This document shows positions 34,067-38,307 of a stretch of 38,307 bases of DNA, piece by piece. Each line of letters opens with the position of its first letter. Position 1 is the stretch's first letter. A program made the translations under genes and the position numbers. The notes beneath the pieces were generated by a model. That model worked only from the letters and a program-made list of their open reading frames with translations, searched no databases and was not told the DNA's origin. This stretch comes from JBCDHN01 sp964351855. GTDB taxonomy: Bacteria; Verrucomicrobiota; Verrucomicrobiia; Verrucomicrobiales; DEV007. The stretch spans positions 1-38,307 of the forward strand of contig CAYGQD010000044.1 of NCBI GenBank assembly GCA_964351855.1. The letters run 5' to 3'.

Positions 34067-35185
34067 ATGGTCTTTGTTCTTGAATCCAGCGTGGAAATTT
34101 GGAATGAAACCTGCTTCGCATATAAGCTTGGCGCTAGTTTCCGATCCTTCAATTCAGTCATTCCGATTTTGGCCAAAACCACTGATCCTCTCCGGCATCT
34201 CAAAACCTGTGGCTGGTTACTGGTCGGGCTGCTCGCATTCGGGACCTTCGGTTTCGTTCTCGCTGATCCGGACCACAGCTTATTTCATGCATTCTATCTG
34301 ACGCTGATCGTGCTGACCACGGTGGGCATGGAAGCCGCCGAGGGGGACGAGCGGATCGTCGCCATCATTCTCATGGTTGGAGGCATTTTTACCACCATCT
34401 ATGCCGCCGGCACTCTTGTCGCATTCCTCATCGATGGCGACCTCGCAGAAATCATCAAAAAGAAAAAATTGAAAGCAACTATCGCTCAACTCAAAGGACA
34501 TTACATCATTGTGGGATTTGGCCGCATGGGCAGGGCACTTTGTGAGGGCTTGTCCGAAAAAGGCGTTCCCTTCGTTCTGGTGGAAATGGATAAGCAAAGA
34601 ATCGAATTTTCCGAGGCCTTGGACTATCTCGTGGTCGAAGGAGACGCTCACGACGAAGAAGTCTATGAAATGGCCGGGATCGATCACGCCCAAGGGCTCG
34701 CGACTTGTCTCCCCGGGGATGCGGACAATGTGTTTGTGACCTTGACCGCCCGTGGTTTCAATGAAGACCTCAACATCATCTCAAGAGCGGAAGACGAGCG
34801 GACGCATCGCAAGTTGATTCGTGCCGGTGCTGATCGCGTCGTCTGCCCTCCCCTTCTCAGTGCCAGCAAGGTCATGGCGATGATGATCACTCCAACAGTA
34901 GACCATGGACTTCATGCCGACGCGACGGACACGTCTACCCCGATCGAACTTTTCCACGTGGATATCAATGAATTCCCAGCCTTGATCGATCGGCCACTCG
35001 CAGAGAATCACGTGCGAACCCGAACCGGGATGACAGTGGTTGCAGTGGATCGTGGAAACAAACGAGATCTCAATCCGACGGCCCTCTACTCTCCGCTGGC
35101 TGGAGACAAGCTCGTCCTGGTGGGCCCCCCTTCTGGCTTAGAAAAAATGCGGGCCAATTTTTGCCGAGCTGCGGCAGCAAATTAA
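34067..35185 (+). CDS. Two-helix potassium-channel-like protein with RCK (TrkA_N/TrkA_C) domains, atypical filter
   Basis: 372 residues from the ATG at 34067; no other ATG is available near the start. Two membrane helices (about 48-66 and 97-122) flank a pore loop with LTTVGMEAAEGDE at 83-95, where a canonical filter would read TVGYGD; Thr85, Val86 and Gly87 are kept but Tyr is Met88 and the following GlyAsp is Glu89-Ala90. The second part is an RCK nucleotide-binding domain (HYIIVGFGRMGRALCE, about 145-160, then LVEMDKQRIE), ending in a TrkA_C domain near 290-370. RCK-gated channels open with ligands such as NAD, ATP, Ca or c-di-AMP. The altered filter could change ion selectivity. It is convergent with lipA, 9 bases apart. 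Confidence 0.9.
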   Translation: MVFVLESSVEIWNETCFAYKLGASFRSFNSVIPILAKTTDPLRHLKTCGWLLVGLLAFGTFGFVLADPDHSLFHAFYLTLIVLTTVGMEAAEGDERIVAIILMVGGIFTTIYAAGTLVAFLIDGDLAEIIKKKKLKATIAQLKGHYIIVGFGRMGRALCEGLSEKGVPFVLVEMDKQRIEFSEALDYLVVEGDAHDEEVYEMAGIDHAQGLATCLPGDADNVFVTLTARGFNEDLNIISRAEDERTHRKLIRAGADRVVCPPLLSASKVMAMMITPTVDHGLHADATDTSTPIELFHVDINEFPALIDRPLAENHVRTRTGMTVVAVDRGNKRDLNPTALYSPLAGDKLVLVGPPSGLEKMRANFCRAAAAN

Positions 35186-35194
35186 CTCACTCGC

Positions 35195-36100
35195 TTAAGA
35201 AGTAACCGCGTCCAACTCCGGACGGAAATCTGCGGCGTGATAGGAGCTTCGCACCAAAGGCCCTGAAGCGACATGAACGAAGCCTTTGCTCTCTGCGACC
35301 ACCTTAAATTCGGCGAACTGGTCAGGATGAATGTATTCGACAACCGGCAAATGGGATTCCGAAGGGCGCAGATATTGTCCCAAGGTAAGAACGGTAACGT
35401 TGTGGGCCCGAAGGTCATCCATAGCCTGGAATAGCTCCTCTTCCGTTTCCCCTAATCCAAGCATTAGACCGCTCTTGGTGGCGACTGTCGGCATCATTTC
35501 CTTGGCGCGTTGCAGAACCTCCAACGACCGTGAATACTTGGCGCGAGAACGAACCAGGGGAGTGAGGCGCTCCACGGTTTCCAGGTTGTGATTGAAAATA
35601 TGCGGCTTGGCATCCATCACCACCTGGAGGGCGTCGTTTTTTCCGTTGAAATCAGGCACTAAAACTTCGATCGCGATCCCTGGGTTTTGCTTCCGCACCG
35701 CTTCAATTGTTTGAGCGAAGTGTTCCGCTCCGCCATCCTTCATATCGTCCCGGGCCACCGCCGTGATCACCACGTGATTGAGGTTCATCCGCGAAGTCGC
35801 TTCGGCAACGCGTTGGGGTTCATCGGTTTCCAAGGCGAAAGGTTTCGCCGTTTTCACCGCGCAGAAACCACAGGCTCGGGTGCAGCGATCCCCGGCAATC
35901 ATAAACGTGGCGGTTCCCTGGCCCCAGCACTCCCACCGATTGGGACACTGCGCTTCCTCGCAGACCGTGTGGAGCTTCAAATCAGAAATCAATGACTTCG
36001 TTGACCAGAAAACCGGGTTGTTGGGAAGGCGAACCTTGATCCAACTCGGTTTCTTCGATTGATGAAGTGCGGAATCGATTTTGGGAGGTCGGGCGGACAT
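35195..36100 (-). CDS. lipA: Lipoyl synthase
   Basis: 301 residues, normal size. The auxiliary 4Fe-4S cluster ligands are Cys47, Cys52 and Cys58 (CEEAQCPNRWEC), the radical-SAM CxxxCxxC is Cys73-TRA-Cys77-GF-Cys80, and the C-terminal RSSY serine ligand is present in SGPLVRSSYHA. It inserts two sulfurs into octanoyl-lipoyl domains of 2-oxoacid dehydrogenases and the glycine cleavage system. No lipB or other lipoate gene is adjacent. The gene is downstream of the lipoprotein with the HEWVE motif, 110 bases apart, same strand. Confidence 0.98.
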   Translation of the reverse strand: MSARPPKIDSALHQSKKPSWIKVRLPNNPVFWSTKSLISDLKLHTVCEEAQCPNRWECWGQGTATFMIAGDRCTRACGFCAVKTAKPFALETDEPQRVAEATSRMNLNHVVITAVARDDMKDGGAEHFAQTIEAVRKQNPGIAIEVLVPDFNGKNDALQVVMDAKPHIFNHNLETVERLTPLVRSRAKYSRSLEVLQRAKEMMPTVATKSGLMLGLGETEEELFQAMDDLRAHNVTVLTLGQYLRPSESHLPVVEYIHPDQFAEFKVVAESKGFVHVASGPLVRSSYHAADFRPELDAVTS

Positions 36101-36210
36101 TGCTAATTCAAAAAGAAGGTCAAAACAGGGGAGTTTCCAACGCTATCTCTGTCATTTTTATTCCCGTTGCGGCTCAAGCCCGGAAAGGATCCGGTTCGAC
36201 GCGGGCCCAA

Positions 36211-37344
36211 CTACCGCAATCGTTGAATCGTGGCCCGAGCCCTGGCCACATCCATGTTCCGCAACTGGGCTTCGATGTTGTCCTCGCCCGTGAGTGCTTC
36301 AAGGCTCGCAATTGCTCGCTCCGCCGTTACCGGTCGAAATTGGGCCAAGGTGGCCACAAATCGCGCCGGCATGCGATTCCCGTTTCGCTTGATCAGATCG
36401 TGCCAGAAGACGAACGCGAGCGCGTAACCTGGGCTGTAGCCATGCTTGGCGATTCCTCGGTCAAACTTCCGGCGATGAAACGCACTGCCGGGAACTGCCT
36501 GGAACGCACTCAGGAGATCGACCTTCGCCTGGGGAACCAAGGCCGGAGCCAGGCGATTTTGATAATCTGAGCCTAAACCGTAGAGACGCCAACTTGCGTA
36601 TTCGGCCAATCCATCCCCAATGAAGCGGTTTCGAGGGTCTTGATAGAGCGACAGCCGAGATTCGATGGTCGATTCGACCCACTCGTGAACGTTCGTCCGC
36701 ATAAACTCCCCGCTCTCCCATTCTTCCCGAAAACACATCCACGTGGAATCGTATCCGGAGGCCGGAACCGTCATGTAAAGCACATCTCGCTCCCGTTTCG
36801 GGCCAACAATGACCGCCCACCGCTCCGGCTCCAGGCCGAGCAGGTTGCGCACTTCGGTCCGCGCTCGCATCAATTCCCGCAGCACTTTTTTCGCCAAGGC
36901 CGCATCTTTCGGTTGAGAAAACACGGCGACCCGCTCGTCACCAATTTGTTGCAGATCCAACGCGGAACTGACCTCCACCTCCTCAATTTGGCCATGAATC
37001 GTTGCGGTGAGGCTGACGACGGTGTCAATCCCCGGAGGTTCGGCTCGCATGATTGGATTCACCGTTAACAGATCTTGCCTGACGGGAACCATGACTTGGC
37101 CCGCAGAATTACTCCGCAAAACGATGGGCTGAGGCTTGGTTTCGAGAATGAGTTGGCCGTTCGTGGCCGGTTTGCCGGTTTGGCGGTCGACCAGGGCCAC
37201 CGGAAATTCTTTCAGTACGCTCGCGGAGACATTCATCCGGTCGAGCGGTTCGAAAAGATCTTTGTAGCGAGGTGTCGTCGCACAACTGACTAAACAGCAG
37301 CTTACGGCGAAAATGAGGAGAATGTTAGGGTATTGGCGCGACAC
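36211..37344 (-). CDS. Lipoprotein with a degenerate gluzincin-like (HEWVE) site
   Basis: 377 residues from a GTG start at 37344. Signal with lipobox LVSC, lipidated Cys21. An N-terminal beta-rich part (about 45-130) reads like a carboxypeptidase-regulatory-type or adhesion fold (VALVDRQTGKPATNGQLILE). The second half has a helix-bound segment TNVHEWVESTIE (His220, Glu221, Glu224) followed 24 residues later by GDGLAEYASW (Glu248), the layout of peptidase_MA-type gluzincins: HExxH then a downstream Glu in a GLAEY turn. The second His is replaced by Glu, so catalysis is doubtful unless another residue binds zinc. No family recognised beyond that. It may be an inactive scaffold or a variant protease. 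Confidence 0.8.
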   Translation of the reverse strand: MSRQYPNILLIFAVSCCLVSCATTPRYKDLFEPLDRMNVSASVLKEFPVALVDRQTGKPATNGQLILETKPQPIVLRSNSAGQVMVPVRQDLLTVNPIMRAEPPGIDTVVSLTATIHGQIEEVEVSSALDLQQIGDERVAVFSQPKDAALAKKVLRELMRARTEVRNLLGLEPERWAVIVGPKRERDVLYMTVPASGYDSTWMCFREEWESGEFMRTNVHEWVESTIESRLSLYQDPRNRFIGDGLAEYASWRLYGLGSDYQNRLAPALVPQAKVDLLSAFQAVPGSAFHRRKFDRGIAKHGYSPGYALAFVFWHDLIKRNGNRMPARFVATLAQFRPVTAERAIASLEALTGEDNIEAQLRNMDVARARATIQRLR

Positions 37345-37721
37345 GGTGGCAAGGTTAGCGACATTTTGACGGAAGCAAATGGGGATTTTGTTCGGTTTTC
37401 CCGTTCCCCGAAGGCTTCCTTCAACTTCTACACTCTCAAACGAACTAGTGTATCGCCTCCAACGGACTGCGCCTTCCGGTTATTTTTAGAGGCTCTGTCT
37501 ATTTTTGCCGCTTCGCGGTTAGGTTCGAATGAATACCACCTTTCCCACAATTTCTGCGTTGCTCGTCAGTCACGAAGCTCGCTTCCTTCCTTCCTCGCGC
37601 CTTGAACGCGAGGAAAATTCGGCATCCGTAAAGCACAGTCTGCTGGACCGGATACACTAATGGAAGCGAAATCGCAGTTGCCCGAACTCGCAGGATGCCG
37701 CACGATCCCCTTCCCAAACTT
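37345..37721. other. Divergent intergenic region with a 9-bp hairpin
   Basis: 377 bases between the HEWVE lipoprotein and the right-edge gene. No supportable gene is seen. A perfect 9-bp inverted repeat TTCCTCGCG (37591-37599) / CGCGAGGAA (37607-37615) with a 7-base loop lies in the right half; there is no T run, so it is an operator, an mRNA structure or a repeat relic. A small minus-strand frame at 37499-37765 has an unusual composition and could be a fragment of an old mobile element, but I cannot support it as a gene. Confidence 0.4.
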
Positions 37722-38307
37722 ATGATTCGCTGGCTGCCATTTCTCGCCGTTTTTTTCATCCTCACTCAGGCCCAGGCCCAACTGCCAACGGAGCCGGTCC
37801 ATGGCTATGTTTACGTGGAGCCGTTTGAGTTGCGCAAGGAATTCGCCGCCTACCTGACCGCGTTCCCAAAATGGCAGGCGGCAGCAGAGCTGGGGCAAAC
37901 GATCAGCGATGAAGATCGCCCCGCCCTACTGGAGGAGTTCACGAAACGTTTCACGGAAGCCTGCCCCCTCCTCGTCGATGGCGAAAACCTTCCGCTCAAA
38001 CTGGACCGGATTCGATTTGTCCGAATCGCGGACGAATTGGGAGTAATTCCGGAAGATCGAACGAGCATTCCGATGAGCGAGGCGCTGATCGCAGCCGTTT
38101 TTGCCGTCCCCATGGACGGTTTTCCGAAAGAACTTCAGCTCACGTGGGACTTTTATCCGACCCCGGATTTGCAGGTTCCCGTCGCGTTTGTCTCCAACGC
38201 CGGACGCTCTACCCTCACATTCAGCGCCGAAGAAGCGACCCAAACCTGGACCCTGCATTCGACCGCGACGATGCCCACCCTCGTTGCGGTTCCGGCGGTG
38301 CTGGCCA
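37722..38307 (+). CDS. Secreted protein of unknown function, cut by the right edge
   Basis: The frame is open from the ATG at 37722 to the end of the window (195 codons seen, no stop), so the gene is partial. A further in-frame ATG at 37695 would add nine residues ahead of the signal and is less likely. The N-terminus is a signal peptide (MIRWLPFLAVFFILTQAQAQ). The mature part begins with PVHGYVYVEPFELRKEFAAY, then contains DRIRFVRIADELGVIPEDR and an LTWDFYPTPDLQVPVAFVSN strand pair, giving an impression of a beta-rich exported protein. No family recognised; the full length is needed. Confidence 0.75.
   Translation, partial: MIRWLPFLAVFFILTQAQAQLPTEPVHGYVYVEPFELRKEFAAYLTAFPKWQAAAELGQTISDEDRPALLEEFTKRFTEACPLLVDGENLPLKLDRIRFVRIADELGVIPEDRTSIPMSEALIAAVFAVPMDGFPKELQLTWDFYPTPDLQVPVAFVSNAGRSTLTFSAEEATQTWTLHSTATMPTLVAVPAVLA

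Noticed and set aside
33154..34083. Plus-strand open frame of 309 codons over the 5' part of the cytochrome gene
   Set aside because: It mirrors the DUF1592-family gene and has no recognisable sequence.
37499..37765. 88-codon minus-strand frame in the right-hand gap
   Set aside because: It overlaps the start of the secreted right-edge gene and lacks a known motif; perhaps a relic but not supportable.
1..38307. tRNA, rRNA, CRISPR array, integrase or transposase genes
   Set aside because: Scanned for the usual signatures (T-arm GTTCGAATCC-like sequences, tandem repeats with equal spacers, DDE or tyrosine-recombinase motifs) and found none.

Overview
The window is a chromosomal stretch of about 38 kb, mid-50s GC by eye, densely coded on both strands. 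It most likely comes from a Verrucomicrobiota bacterium or a close PVC relative. The pointers are a paired DUF1592/PSCyt1-type cytochrome and Tat-exported DUF1552 protein, a Tat-signal Gfo/Idh/MocA oxidoreductase with the QKP motif, a PocR-AraC regulator, a prepilin-like protein with a GFTLLELL motif, and small secreted proteins of verrucomicrobial style. The taxonomic call is an inference from gene content. No rRNA, tRNA, CRISPR array, intact transposase or phage gene was seen.

Layout, left to right. 1-454 has no supportable gene. It is followed by a solitary EboA-family gene (455), a small lipoprotein (1420) and a convergent sugar-nucleotidyltransferase-like gene (2036-2779, minus). A large secreted alpha-2-macroglobulin (3113-8509) with an intact CVEQ thioester motif lies directly upstream of a class A penicillin-binding protein of the PBP1C type (8613-10892), the same pairing as E. 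coli YfhM/PbpC. On the minus strand follow a prepilin-like protein, a membrane histidine kinase and an OmpR-type regulator; kinase and regulator overlap by ATGA. A divergent MFS transporter, a sigma-like factor with a small acidic downstream gene and a strong terminator, a small cysteine-containing secreted protein and a secreted lectin-like protein come next.

From 17.5 to 22 kb lie a soluble PAS-PAS histidine kinase plus LuxR-type regulator (4 nt apart), a PocR-AraC regulator and an exported Gfo/Idh/MocA oxidoreductase. The minus strand then has a hemL - FkbM methyltransferase - SWIM zinc-finger cluster (22.0-25.0 kb). Divergent to it is a secreted SH3/BamE-like protein, followed by a terminator and clpB. 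The last third holds a lipoprotein, a GT2 glycosyltransferase, the DUF1592-DUF1552 operon, a RCK-type potassium channel with an atypical filter, lipA, a lipoprotein with a degenerate HExxH-like site, and a secreted protein cut by the right edge.

The genes are mostly core or clade-typical. Nothing here is a clear new defence or mobile system. The observations most worth checking are the TVGMEA channel filter, the HEWVE protease-like lipoprotein, the sigma factor with its small partner, the prepilin/two-component cluster and the SH3-BamE fusion.
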